From the NCBI GenBank assembly GCA_029907285.1, contig JARYMD010000081.1, forward strand, positions 1 to 13,055: a stretch of 13,055 nt of DNA. The letters run 5' to 3'. Origin of the DNA: Verrucomicrobiota bacterium (GTDB lineage: Bacteria > Verrucomicrobiota > Verrucomicrobiia > Limisphaerales > J093). The notes below the pieces were generated by a model, which searched no databases, had not been told where the DNA came from, and saw nothing but the letters and a program-made list of their open reading frames with translations. Shown piece by piece: positions 6,742 to 13,055 of this stretch. The position numbers and the translations under genes are program-made. Positions within the stretch are counted from its first letter, which is position 1, and each line of letters starts with the position of its first letter.

Positions 6742-7755
6742 TTAAACGTACTGCCAATCGCGAAGCCAGTGGTAGTTGGGCGCCAATTGAGCCTCGAGCC
6801 GCTGATTAAGCTTTTCCAAGGCCACCTTCTCCTTTACGTCAAACTCACGCCGTTCCGCCACCGCTTTGACCACGTTATCGACTTCTGCGATGCTGTTAAG
6901 ACCCGGAATTGGAATCACCGTGTTGGTGGCAAGAATGTAACGAATCGCCAGCCGCGCCCGTTTCAGGTCTTCTTCACTTTCACCGGTAAACAAAGAGCCG
7001 GCCGCAAACGGCTTGATCCCGAACGCGCCCACGTCACGTTGTTTCAACGCAGGGAAAAGGCTGTCTTTGGGCGCCGCTTTGCTCATCGTGGTGAACGGGA
7101 AACACACCACGTCGATCTGCGGGAAGTATTCGATCATGAACTTGATCCAACGCCTGTCATGCGAGGAGAACCCGACAAAACGCGCTTTGCCCATTTGCTT
7201 TGCCTTTTGCAGCGCCTCGGCTATTTCACAAGCGGTGTCGAAGCTGTGACGTCCGCCCGGCTCGAGACACGTTATCCGCCAGAGATCGGTGTATTCCTGT
7301 TCTGAATCTCTGAGCAGTTCGTCCAGTGACTCGAGCAACTTCTTGGCCGTGCGGTATTCTTCGTTTCGGACCTCTTTGGCGCCATGCGACAGCGCAAGGT
7401 ACATCTTGTCGCGGCGCCCTTTCAGTGCCTTCGCATCGCGCTTCACCTCGTTGTCCCAGCAAGCATCGATGTAGTTGATGCCTGCATCGATGCAACGGCT
7501 GACGATTTCCGTGCGTTCTTTTTCGTTGCTCCTTGAATGGCCGCCAAGGCAAACCGCCGACACCATCAGACCGGTTTTGCCAAGCCTGCGGTATTCCATG
7601 TTCGGATTGTAATTCAGAATCTTGGAGGTATCGACCGCCGCCGGCGCAGCCTCCCCTGCCCTGCCCTTCCACTCAGCAATGGCAAGCGGCAGCGCCGCTG
7701 CGGCCATGGCCGTGCTCCGAACGAACGATCTCCGATTCAATGGTTCAGATTTCAT
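6742..7755 (-). CDS. Tat-exported aldo/keto reductase-fold protein with degenerate active site
   Basis: A 337-residue protein with a twin-arginine signal (NRRSFVRS, residues 7-14, then an Ala-rich hydrophobic stretch to about 27), so export of a folded, possibly cofactor-bound protein is expected. The mature part matches the aldo/keto reductase fold: MEYRRLGKTGLMVSAVCLGG, AGINYIDA, GKARFVGFSSHD, and VIPIPGLNSIAEVDNVVKA near the C-terminus. By hand alignment the catalytic Asp is kept (Asp97), but the Tyr, Lys and His positions read Asn102, Ser123 and Thr162. It may have lost or changed its chemistry. The ATG overlaps the stop of the LamG gene in an ATGA, implying translational coupling. The tetrahaem cytochrome follows on the same strand. 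Confidence 0.87.
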   Translation of the reverse strand: MKSEPLNRRSFVRSTAMAAAALPLAIAEWKGRAGEAAPAAVDTSKILNYNPNMEYRRLGKTGLMVSAVCLGGHSRSNEKERTEIVSRCIDAGINYIDACWDNEVKRDAKALKGRRDKMYLALSHGAKEVRNEEYRTAKKLLESLDELLRDSEQEYTDLWRITCLEPGGRHSFDTACEIAEALQKAKQMGKARFVGFSSHDRRWIKFMIEYFPQIDVVCFPFTTMSKAAPKDSLFPALKQRDVGAFGIKPFAAGSLFTGESEEDLKRARLAIRYILATNTVIPIPGLNSIAEVDNVVKAVAERREFDVKEKVALEKLNQRLEAQLAPNYHWLRDWQYV

Positions 7756-8546
7756 TTCTGGTTGCCTTTCTTTTCGTCATCTCTTGTTGCGCTGCCCAGT
7801 TTGCACAAGGCCTCCAATTCTTCATCCGACAGTGCACGATCATAAATCCGCAGGTCATCTATCAGCCCTTTAAACCCCCGGCCAATGCGCACTTCGATGT
7901 CGCTTCCGGTATCGATTGGCCACAAATCCAGCAAACCAATATCGTGGATGATGGCAGGAGCGCCGTCTTTGAACAACCGGACGTCATCGTGCAGATTAGG
8001 TTTTTCAGCTTCATGAACCACCACTGCCACGTGGTGCCATTTGTCGTCCGCGATACTGTCGTTTATGTACAAGTAACCGCCCTTGGGAGTCACACCAATA
8101 CGGCCCCTGACATGTCCGAAAATCCACATCTTGCCGAAGTCGTTGCTGCCCCACGAAACAATCTCGCCGCCGTCCGTCGATGTTTTCACCCACGCGCAAA
8201 CCGTGCGCGGCGCAGTTCCTGTCACACCTTTGAACCCGGGCACACGAACCACCGAGCCTTGCTCGCCAAACATCAGCGCGTTGCCAATTCGGCCAGGGGC
8301 CAACTGCGTTTTCAACGATGCGCCTCCCTCAACAACAGCGTCATGGCCGTGGCCAGATGAATCCGCAGCCTTGTTGACGTCAATTAAGTCAAATTTCCAC
8401 CAGCCTATCAAATGCGGATCAGAGTCCAGTTGAACCGGTCGTTGCTCTGGTGCGCCACCGGGCTCTTGAGCGAGTTGCGATCGCGTGTTTGCCCAACAAA
8501 CCGTTGCCACAGCAGCCAGTACACCCAACTTGTGCAGACTAATCAT
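7752..8546 (-). CDS. Secreted LamG (concanavalin A-like) domain protein
   Basis: A 264-residue protein with an N-terminal signal peptide (MISLHKLGVLAAVATVCWA) and one LamG/concanavalin-like beta-sandwich at about residues 45-250. Supporting motifs are LIGWWKFD, AADSSGHGHDA, GNALMFGEQGSVVRVPG, APRTVCAWVKT, DKWHHVAVV and the C-terminal GLIDDLRIYDRALSDEELEAL. Such domains bind glycans or mediate contacts outside the cytoplasm; no hydrolase catalytic residues can be assigned. The charged tail (DDEKKGNQK) runs into the ATGA overlap with the Tat-signal AKR-fold gene. It is the first gene of the four-gene minus-strand operon, with a possible promoter at 8564-8591. Confidence 0.87.
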   Translation of the reverse strand: MISLHKLGVLAAVATVCWANTRSQLAQEPGGAPEQRPVQLDSDPHLIGWWKFDLIDVNKAADSSGHGHDAVVEGGASLKTQLAPGRIGNALMFGEQGSVVRVPGFKGVTGTAPRTVCAWVKTSTDGGEIVSWGSNDFGKMWIFGHVRGRIGVTPKGGYLYINDSIADDKWHHVAVVVHEAEKPNLHDDVRLFKDGAPAIIHDIGLLDLWPIDTGSDIEVRIGRGFKGLIDDLRIYDRALSDEELEALCKLGSATRDDEKKGNQK

Positions 8547-8563
8547 AAGCGCGCGATACAGCG

Positions 8564-8591
8564 ATTCTCATCGTGCGCAAGTCTCAGTCAA
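8564..8591 (-). promoter_or_regulatory. Possible sigma-70 promoter of the LamG operon
   Basis: On the minus strand TTGACT (8591-8586) and GAGAAT (8569-8564) are spaced by 16 nt, 5/6 and 4/6 matches to consensus. The leader to the ATG at 8546 would be short. The -35 falls inside the arm of the inverted repeat 8587-8606, so a structure or protein there could affect it. Confidence 0.3.
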
Positions 8592-8606
8592 GCGTGTACG
8601 CTTGAC
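8587..8606. repeat. Perfect inverted repeat, 9-bp arms
   Basis: GTCAAGCGT (8587-8595) and ACGCTTGAC (8598-8606) flank a 2-bp centre. It lies at the edge of the repeat cluster 8614-8837 and upstream of the LamG gene, so it may be an operator or the terminal part of the repeat element. Confidence 0.6.
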
Positions 8607-8613
8607 CGGACCA

Positions 8614-8635
8614 GAGCGCGGCGATTCTTCGCCGC
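8614..8635. repeat. GAGC-led hairpin module with TTCT loop
   Basis: Stem GCGGCGA (8618-8624) and TCGCCGC (8629-8635) around TTCT, with the GAGC leader. Same design as the module at 8662-8684 but with compensating changes in both arms. Confidence 0.75.
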
Positions 8636-8661
8636 CCCGAGCTTAAACCCCGCCCTGAATA

Positions 8662-8684
8662 GGAGCGCGGGCATTCTTGCCCGC
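8662..8684. repeat. GGAGC-led hairpin module with TTCT loop
   Basis: Stem GCGGGCA (8667-8673) and TGCCCGC (8678-8684) around TTCT, preceded by GGAGC. A degraded, inverted relative lies at 564-590. Confidence 0.75.
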
Positions 8685-8756
8685 CCCCAACCGGTGAATG
8701 TTCGGACACCGGATTTGCCTGATTGAAACAGGTGCAAGATCGGTCTTCGTATTGAT

Positions 8757-8779
8757 GCGGCCGAGGACGGCCGCGCTCC
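8757..8779. repeat. GCGGCCG hairpin with AGGA loop and GCTCC tail
   Basis: Stem GCGGCCG (8757-8763) and CGGCCGC (8768-8774) around AGGA, followed by GCTCC. It is the exact opposite-strand form of the module at 621-643. Confidence 0.75.
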
Positions 8780-8810
8780 CGGCGTTGTTGCTTTTTCCAA
8801 CGCGCTGCAG

Positions 8811-8837
8811 GAGCGCGGCGATTATTGCCGAATCGCC
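8811..8837. repeat. GAGCGC-led hairpin, variant with shifted stem
   Basis: A module leader GAGCGCGG is followed by 7-bp arms GGCGATT (8817-8823) and AATCGCC (8831-8837) with a 7-nt loop. It looks like a diverged module that has regained pairing in a different register. Confidence 0.55.
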
Positions 8838-8919
8838 AAAAACGTCTGGAAACACTGTCCCCGCCGCTGCTATGATGTTCTCGTTCAAGCCGCTTATGGG
8901 AAAGGCCGCACCTCAGCAT

Positions 8920-10233
8920 ATGCGTAGAGACAATCGTTCGGTTTTGTCCCGTCGCGCATTCTTGGAGTCTGCCATCGCAAGAAGCTGCATTTTGGGCTGT
9001 TCATGGTTCATTCCCCAAACGGTTTTCCCTCAAACCGCCAAACCTGCGCCGAGCAACCGCATAAACGTTCTGTTCATTGGCACGGGCCGGCGCGGAATGG
9101 AACTGCTGAGGCTGTTCATTGCCCAGCCAGATTGCCATGTCGTTGCAGTGTGCGACGTCGATCAAGAACACGCCGAGACAGGCAAGGATTTTGTGAATGC
9201 CAGATATGGCACTCGTGATTGCCGTGTTTATTACGATTTCCGAGAGCCGTTGGCACGGTCTGATTTGGATGCAGCAGTGATCGCACTGCCCCTGCACTGG
9301 CACTCGATACCCGCCGTCATGGCCGCAAAAGCCGGCTTGGATATTTACGCCGAACCGCCTCTGGCTCATACCATCAAAGAGGGGCGCGCCGTCTGTAAAG
9401 TCATTCAAAGGTACGTGCGCGTCTGGCAAACGGACGCTTGGCGGCGCGCTGACAACCGATTTCTGCAAGCTGCTGAACTTGTGCGAAGCAGCGCGATTGG
9501 CAGCATTCAATCAGTCGAAATCGGAACCCCGCACGGGCACGTTGATTGCGCCGGAACCGCCGGACAAGAAACGCCCACCAAACCACCGCCCGGACTTGAT
9601 TACGACATGTGGCTCGGACCCGCCCCATGGGCTCCATACGCGCCGGCTCGCGTCCACGGCAACTGGCGATGGCACCTCGACTACGGCGGCGGACAGTTGA
9701 TGGAATGGATTGGCCATTACATGGAAATCGTTCAATTCTCGCTGGGCCTCGAAACCACCGGGCCAATCGAGGTGGAAGGTTCGGGTGAGTACCCTCCGGC
9801 AGGTCTTTGGAATGCACCAACTAAGTTCCGCATCCGCGCCCTCTACAGCACAGGACTGACCATTACGATCGTCGGCGCACAAGGAATTCGAGAAGGCATT
9901 CTATGGAAAGGCGAGAAGGAATCCATTCACATGAGCCCAGACGGTGCTGTCGAGTACGTGCCGAGATCGTCTCCGCAATTGGCAAAACCAAAACCTCTAG
10001 TTCCCGCCCCGATCGCCCACGCCCGTGAATTCCTGGATTGCGTCAAATCGCGGCGGTTGACAAGCACGTCGGCCGAGTCAGCCCAGCGAGCCGCTACTGT
10101 AGGGCACCTCGGCCAAATCGCCATCCGCCTTGGCCGCAAAATCCGGTGGAACCCGGCAACAGAAGAAATCATCGGCGACGAAACAGCCAGCCGCCTCCTT
10201 GGAAAGAGCATGCGGGAACCATGGTACCTTTGA
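8920..10233 (+). CDS. Tat-exported Gfo/Idh/MocA family protein with altered active-site motif
   Basis: A 437-residue protein from ATG 8920. The N-terminus MRRDNRSVLSRRAFLESA has a twin-arginine motif (SRRAFL, residues 10-15) and a short hydrophobic segment, so export is likely. The Rossmann loop IGTGRRG (53-59), AVCDVD, a GLDIYAE segment, WLGPAPWAPY, HGNWRWHLDYGGGQL and a C-terminal AHAREFLDCVKSRR place it in the exported Gfo/Idh branch common in Planctomycetes and Verrucomicrobia. The usual EKP reads Glu145-Pro146-Pro147, and the Asp-x-x-x-His reads Glu262-x-x-x-His266, so its dehydrogenase activity is doubtful. In-frame ATGs at 8872 and 8698 would add 16 or 74 residues, the latter encoded by repeat DNA. 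The HEAT-repeat gene overlaps its 3' end by 13 nt. Confidence 0.88.
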   Translation: MRRDNRSVLSRRAFLESAIARSCILGCSWFIPQTVFPQTAKPAPSNRINVLFIGTGRRGMELLRLFIAQPDCHVVAVCDVDQEHAETGKDFVNARYGTRDCRVYYDFREPLARSDLDAAVIALPLHWHSIPAVMAAKAGLDIYAEPPLAHTIKEGRAVCKVIQRYVRVWQTDAWRRADNRFLQAAELVRSSAIGSIQSVEIGTPHGHVDCAGTAGQETPTKPPPGLDYDMWLGPAPWAPYAPARVHGNWRWHLDYGGGQLMEWIGHYMEIVQFSLGLETTGPIEVEGSGEYPPAGLWNAPTKFRIRALYSTGLTITIVGAQGIREGILWKGEKESIHMSPDGAVEYVPRSSPQLAKPKPLVPAPIAHAREFLDCVKSRRLTSTSAESAQRAATVGHLGQIAIRLGRKIRWNPATEEIIGDETASRLLGKSMREPWYL

Positions 10234-12845
10234 CCACAACGGGACGCGCTTTTTGCCGAACGGTTTGGTCGCGAAAACCGCAATGGCCGCATCTCGGGCC
10301 TGGCCTTCCTGTCGCTTGGGCTGTTCTTGCTGCAACCCTCCACTGCACTGCGGTACATTCATCCGAGCCGCTTTCTCAAAGCGACCAGACAAGCGCCCGC
10401 GAACCGCCAATTGCATCTGAACAACCCACTCAACATTCAGCAGCAGGCCCTCAACTCGCAAACGACCTTGAAGACAAGCTGCTCGCCGACATTCGAAGCG
10501 AACTTCCCGTCGCAACCAAAACCGCGCTGTTTCGACAACTCCAACTCGTTGCAACACCACGCGCCGTGCCTGTTCTTGTGGGAATGCTATCCGACACCAA
10601 CCTCTCACACAGCGCGCGAAGCGTGCTCGAGGTGCTGCCCGGCCAGGTGCCAAACATTGCTCTCTCGCGCGCGCTCAATGGGACTCGAAAAAACCAGCTC
10701 ATTGGCATTATAGGGACGTTGGGGAACCGCCGCAGCCGCGATGCTGTGCCGGCGCTGATCCCAATGCTGACCAACAGCGAAGTTCAAGTTGTGACAGCGA
10801 CAGTAGCAGCGCTCGGCAAAATCGCCAGTGACGATGCGCTGGCCGCTTTGAAAGGAGTCGCCTGCGCAATCGAACCTCCGCTTCTCGCAATTGACGCAAA
10901 GGCGGTGCCGCTCGCACCACGGGTTCGGTACAGATTGAACATGGGAGTTGTCCTGGACGCGCTGCTTGAGTGTTCAGAAGCAATGTCGCAACAGGGCCGA
11001 ACAAATGCCGCTGCTCAACTCTATGCCCAGCTCGCTGCATCAGAGGTGGCCCCATGGCCGGGGCGGGTGGCTGCAATCGGCGCGCTTGCGCGATCGGATG
11101 CTGCGCAGGCCATGGCGTTCGTACTGAACATGCTGAAGCAACAAGACGAGGCTTTGCAGGCCCTCGGCGCGTCTCTCGCCAGAACCATGCCGCATCCGGC
11201 TCTTGAATCGCTTTCCACGGTGCTTTATGCCTGCCCTACCCATGCTCAGATAAGCGTTGTCGAGTCAATGGCGGACCGTGGTGATCCGGCCGTCGTTCCC
11301 CTCTTGCTCAAAGCCACTCGGTACCCAGACCCACATGTGCAGGCTGCCGCTGCGCGGTCGCTCGCCAGATTCAGTCCCAGCACGGAAATCGTCCAGCGCC
11401 TTGCTGAATTGGCTTCAGGTGATGGACCACAAGCGAATGCGGCAATCGACACACTCGCGGCTTTGCCCCGCGACAATGCCGATGCAGCCATCCTTGCTTC
11501 TCTGAGTTCCACAAACGATTCCGTGCTTGTCGGACTAATTCGTGCAGCCGGCCAACGCGGCCTTGCAGCCGCTCTGCCCACAATCGTTCGCGCGTCCTCC
11601 AACGATAACCCGCGATTGCGCCGAACGGCCATTGAAGCTCTCGGGCGGTTGGGAGGACATCGCGAGTTCGAGCTTCTCCAACAGCATATCAGCAAACCCT
11701 CCCCGGCAACGAACCCGATGGCAATCGTCCAAGCATTGACCGAAATCTCACAGCGCTTGAACGAGCCCGAAATGGCAGCACGCCCGATTGTCAGCCTCTT
11801 GCCTGTCACGGATGCGCAAACAAGACTTCGTCTTTACGATTGCCTCGCTCGACTGGGAGGGACCACCGCACTCAACACGATGCGGCAAGCCGCAGCCTCA
11901 GACGATCCCATAACCAGAGAACACACCGTAAACCTGCTTGCGAATTGGCCGGATACCAGCGCGTTGGACGAATTGATCGCAATTGCCAAGACCGAGTACA
12001 ATCCCGCCTGTCGTTTGATCGTATTGCGCGGAATCACCAACCTCATTGCTCACCCCAGCGCGCGAACCCCGGACCAAACATTCGAAATCTACAGCCAGAC
12101 TTTGCAGGTCACACTCACATCCAACGAAAAGAAACTCCTCATTCCAGGTCTGGCTTCACTCGCATCTCCTGAAGCAATGAACGTTCTCCGAAGCTGTTTG
12201 TCGGACCCGGAACTGCAGGATGAAGCCGCAAAGAGTATTATTCAGGGCATGGTTGATCTCATCCTCCAGTCCCCATCGAAAGCGAGGGGGCAAATCGCCC
12301 AGCTTCGTTCCGCAAACATTGCCCCGCAACTCCGCGCTGAGCTGGACGTCCTGTGGAATTTCATGGCAACCCAGACAAACGCTGTCAACACATGGCTGAT
12401 CGCAGGGCCGTACACGAGTGAAGGGTTCGGTCCCGAACTGCTTCTCGAGACGCCTTTCGGGCCCGAAGAACCCACTGTCTCAGTCCGGTGGAATCCCGTG
12501 TCAACAACCGACGCTGTGCCGGTCGTCGTAATCGCGCTACCGCCGGCGAATCAAGCGGTGTATCTTGCCTCCTGCATCGTCAGCGACCGTGAACAGCGCG
12601 CAAAACTCCGTCTGTTGGCTCGCACACCGGTTCGAATATGGCTCAACGATGTCCCGGTAAACGCCAAATTCGAAAGTCACCTGAAACTCGAACTCCAACA
12701 GATCGCAAATGTCGCACTCCGAAAAGGGGAAAACAGGCTTGTTGTGAAACTGCCAGTCCCAACAAAGGGTGCCCTCCTTGCCTGCACTGTCGAAGCAACG
12801 AACCCGCTGCGCACCTCACCTTTCACCAAATCCGGCGTGAGATAG
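10221..12845 (+). CDS. HEAT-repeat protein with C-terminal WLIAGP beta-domain, probably exported or membrane-anchored
   Basis: An 874-residue protein. The N-terminus has a basic stretch and one hydrophobic segment (about residues 29-45), a likely signal or anchor without a clear cleavage site. About residues 75-715 are helical HEAT-type repeats with recurring AVPVLVGMLSD, AVPALIPMLTN, VVPLLLKATRYPD, VQAAAARSLARF and LRRTAIEALGRLGG units. From about residue 720 (TWLIAGPYTSEGF) to the end is a beta-rich domain resembling modules often found in PVC secreted proteins, with VRIWLNDVPVNA and LRKGENRLVVKL. No enzyme motif was found; a scaffold or binding role is inferred. The ATG at 10221 overlaps the Gfo/Idh stop by 13 nt, suggesting coupling; an upstream ATG at 10038 would lie deep inside that gene and encodes an implausible Pro/Arg-rich peptide. 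Confidence 0.85.
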   Translation: MVPLTTTGRAFCRTVWSRKPQWPHLGPGLPVAWAVLAATLHCTAVHSSEPLSQSDQTSAREPPIASEQPTQHSAAGPQLANDLEDKLLADIRSELPVATKTALFRQLQLVATPRAVPVLVGMLSDTNLSHSARSVLEVLPGQVPNIALSRALNGTRKNQLIGIIGTLGNRRSRDAVPALIPMLTNSEVQVVTATVAALGKIASDDALAALKGVACAIEPPLLAIDAKAVPLAPRVRYRLNMGVVLDALLECSEAMSQQGRTNAAAQLYAQLAASEVAPWPGRVAAIGALARSDAAQAMAFVLNMLKQQDEALQALGASLARTMPHPALESLSTVLYACPTHAQISVVESMADRGDPAVVPLLLKATRYPDPHVQAAAARSLARFSPSTEIVQRLAELASGDGPQANAAIDTLAALPRDNADAAILASLSSTNDSVLVGLIRAAGQRGLAAALPTIVRASSNDNPRLRRTAIEALGRLGGHREFELLQQHISKPSPATNPMAIVQALTEISQRLNEPEMAARPIVSLLPVTDAQTRLRLYDCLARLGGTTALNTMRQAAASDDPITREHTVNLLANWPDTSALDELIAIAKTEYNPACRLIVLRGITNLIAHPSARTPDQTFEIYSQTLQVTLTSNEKKLLIPGLASLASPEAMNVLRSCLSDPELQDEAAKSIIQGMVDLILQSPSKARGQIAQLRSANIAPQLRAELDVLWNFMATQTNAVNTWLIAGPYTSEGFGPELLLETPFGPEEPTVSVRWNPVSTTDAVPVVVIALPPANQAVYLASCIVSDREQRAKLRLLARTPVRIWLNDVPVNAKFESHLKLELQQIANVALRKGENRLVVKLPVPTKGALLACTVEATNPLRTSPFTKSGVR

Positions 12846-12928
12846 AACGCGTATTCTCTCCCGCGTCGTTTTTCCTGGCCGCCATAATCCATGCCCTGAG
12901 GACAGCGAACCCCAACCGTGCACGAACC

Positions 12929-12940
12929 CCTGCATGCAGG
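12929..12940. repeat. 12-bp palindrome CCTGCATGCAGG
   Basis: A perfect palindrome 3 nt before the next hairpin module. Its GCATGC core also occurs in the small hairpin at 378-392. Confidence 0.5.
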
Positions 12941-12943
12941 TAG

Positions 12944-12965
12944 GGCGCGCCGTCCCCGGCGCGCC
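12944..12965. repeat. GGCGCGCCG hairpin with TCCC loop
   Basis: A perfect 9-bp stem, GGCGCGCCG (12944-12952) and CGGCGCGCC (12957-12965), around TCCC. The CCG-TCCY-CGG core is shared with the module at 621-643, so it is probably a related family member. Confidence 0.7.
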
Positions 12966-12992
12966 GGAACTGTGACAGGCGGTTTTCTTATA

Positions 12993-13013
12993 TCCGCGCG
13001 AACGCGGAACTCT
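12993..13013. repeat. TCCGCG-CGAA-CGCGGA hairpin with AACTCT tail
   Basis: A 6-bp stem (12993-12998 and 13003-13008) closed by a CGAA tetraloop, followed by ACTCT. The hairpin-plus-ACTCT arrangement parallels the minus strand at 3822-3841. Confidence 0.5.
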
Positions 13014-13055
13014 GGGAGCGATCGGTTGTCCCGGATTTTGGGCGATGCCAGGCCC

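Larger units (their letters stand above)
8682..8837. repeat. Dispersed repeat, copy 2 (inverted relative to 564-719)
   Basis: Reverse complement of 564-719 with modest divergence. The order of parts is: the 38-bp unit with AACCGGTGAATGTTCGG, a GATTGAAACAGGTG and GATCGGTCTTC stretch, the GCGGCCG hairpin, CCAACGCGCTGCAGGAGCGC, and a final hairpin. The plus-strand translation contains MRPRTAAL, as does the minus strand of the first copy. Confidence 0.8.
8547..8919. other. Divergent repeat-rich spacer
   Basis: This 373-nt region separates the LamG operon from the exported Gfo/Idh gene. It contains a long inverted repeat, at least four hairpin modules and the inverted partner of the 564-719 repeat, all listed separately. 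An in-frame ATG at 8698 would add 74 residues to the Gfo/Idh protein, but that extension is translated repeat. Confidence 0.7.
12846..13055. other. Non-coding right edge with hairpin modules
   Basis: No gene could be assigned in the last 210 nt. It contains three palindromic elements, listed separately. The hairpin at 12944-12965 is followed only at 12983-12989 by a short T-rich stretch, so a classic rho-independent terminator for the HEAT gene is not supported. Any gene starting near 13044 would be cut by the window edge. Confidence 0.5.

Noticed and set aside
6665..6757. TTG-started extension of the tetrahaem cytochrome
   Set aside because: It overlaps the upstream AKR-fold gene, uses a weak start and gives no signal; the ATG at 6664 places the anchor near the N-terminus.
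10038..10220. 61-residue N-terminal extension of the HEAT protein
   Set aside because: It is an out-of-frame reading of the Gfo/Idh 3' end, Pro/Arg-rich, and would place the hydrophobic segment far from the N-terminus.
12944..12989. Rho-independent terminator after the HEAT gene
   Set aside because: The hairpin is strong but the T-rich stretch begins about 17 nt after the stem, and the same hairpin type occurs as a dispersed repeat elsewhere.

Overview
The window looks like chromosomal DNA from a member of the Verrucomicrobiota, most likely the Pedosphaera/Limisphaera side of the phylum; a related PVC bacterium is possible. This rests on two things. One is the gene mix: Tat-exported Gfo/Idh/MocA and aldo/keto-reductase proteins, a LamG protein, a small multihaem cytochrome and a long HEAT-repeat protein. 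The other is the intergenic DNA, which is full of GC-rich hairpin modules and mosaic dispersed repeats. No rRNA, tRNA, CRISPR array, transposase or phage gene was seen.

Layout. The left edge (3-155, +) holds the C-terminus of a dGTPase-like HD phosphohydrolase. A gene-free convergent spacer (156-922) follows and contains a repeat mosaic. Next is a minus-strand operon read from right to left: a YdhF-type aldo/keto reductase (3717-2773), the RNA 2',3'-cyclic phosphodiesterase ThpR (2776-2186, joined by an ATGA overlap) and the radical-SAM protein HemW (2143-923). A divergent spacer (3718-3982) with an inverted repeat, a hairpin and a heptamer tandem repeat separates this operon from a plus-strand TauE/SafE (YfcA-like) membrane permease (3983-4762).

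The centre holds a second minus-strand operon, again read from right to left: a secreted LamG protein (8546-7752), a Tat-signal aldo/keto-reductase-fold protein (7755-6742, ATGA overlap), a membrane-anchored tetrahaem cytochrome c (6664-6032) and a cytoplasmic Gfo/Idh/MocA dehydrogenase (6022-4859, 9 nt after the cytochrome). Across a repeat-rich divergent spacer (8547-8919) lies a plus-strand pair: a Tat-signal Gfo/Idh/MocA protein (8920-10233) and a HEAT-repeat protein (10221-12845), which overlap by 13 nt. The right edge (12846-13055) is non-coding and carries more hairpin modules.

How the genes may work together. The central genes look like a cell-envelope redox cluster, perhaps for sugar or glycan derivatives, with a bis-His tetrahaem cytochrome as electron carrier. 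That role is inference. The most striking feature is that, by eye, both exported oxidoreductase-fold proteins lack canonical catalytic residues: the aldo/keto-reductase protein keeps only the Asp of its tetrad, and the exported Gfo/Idh protein has EPP instead of EKP and Glu instead of the usual Asp. The cytoplasmic Gfo/Idh and YdhF-like proteins keep theirs. The repeat families are the second notable feature, and they generate spurious ORFs and a false N-terminal extension on the exported Gfo/Idh gene.
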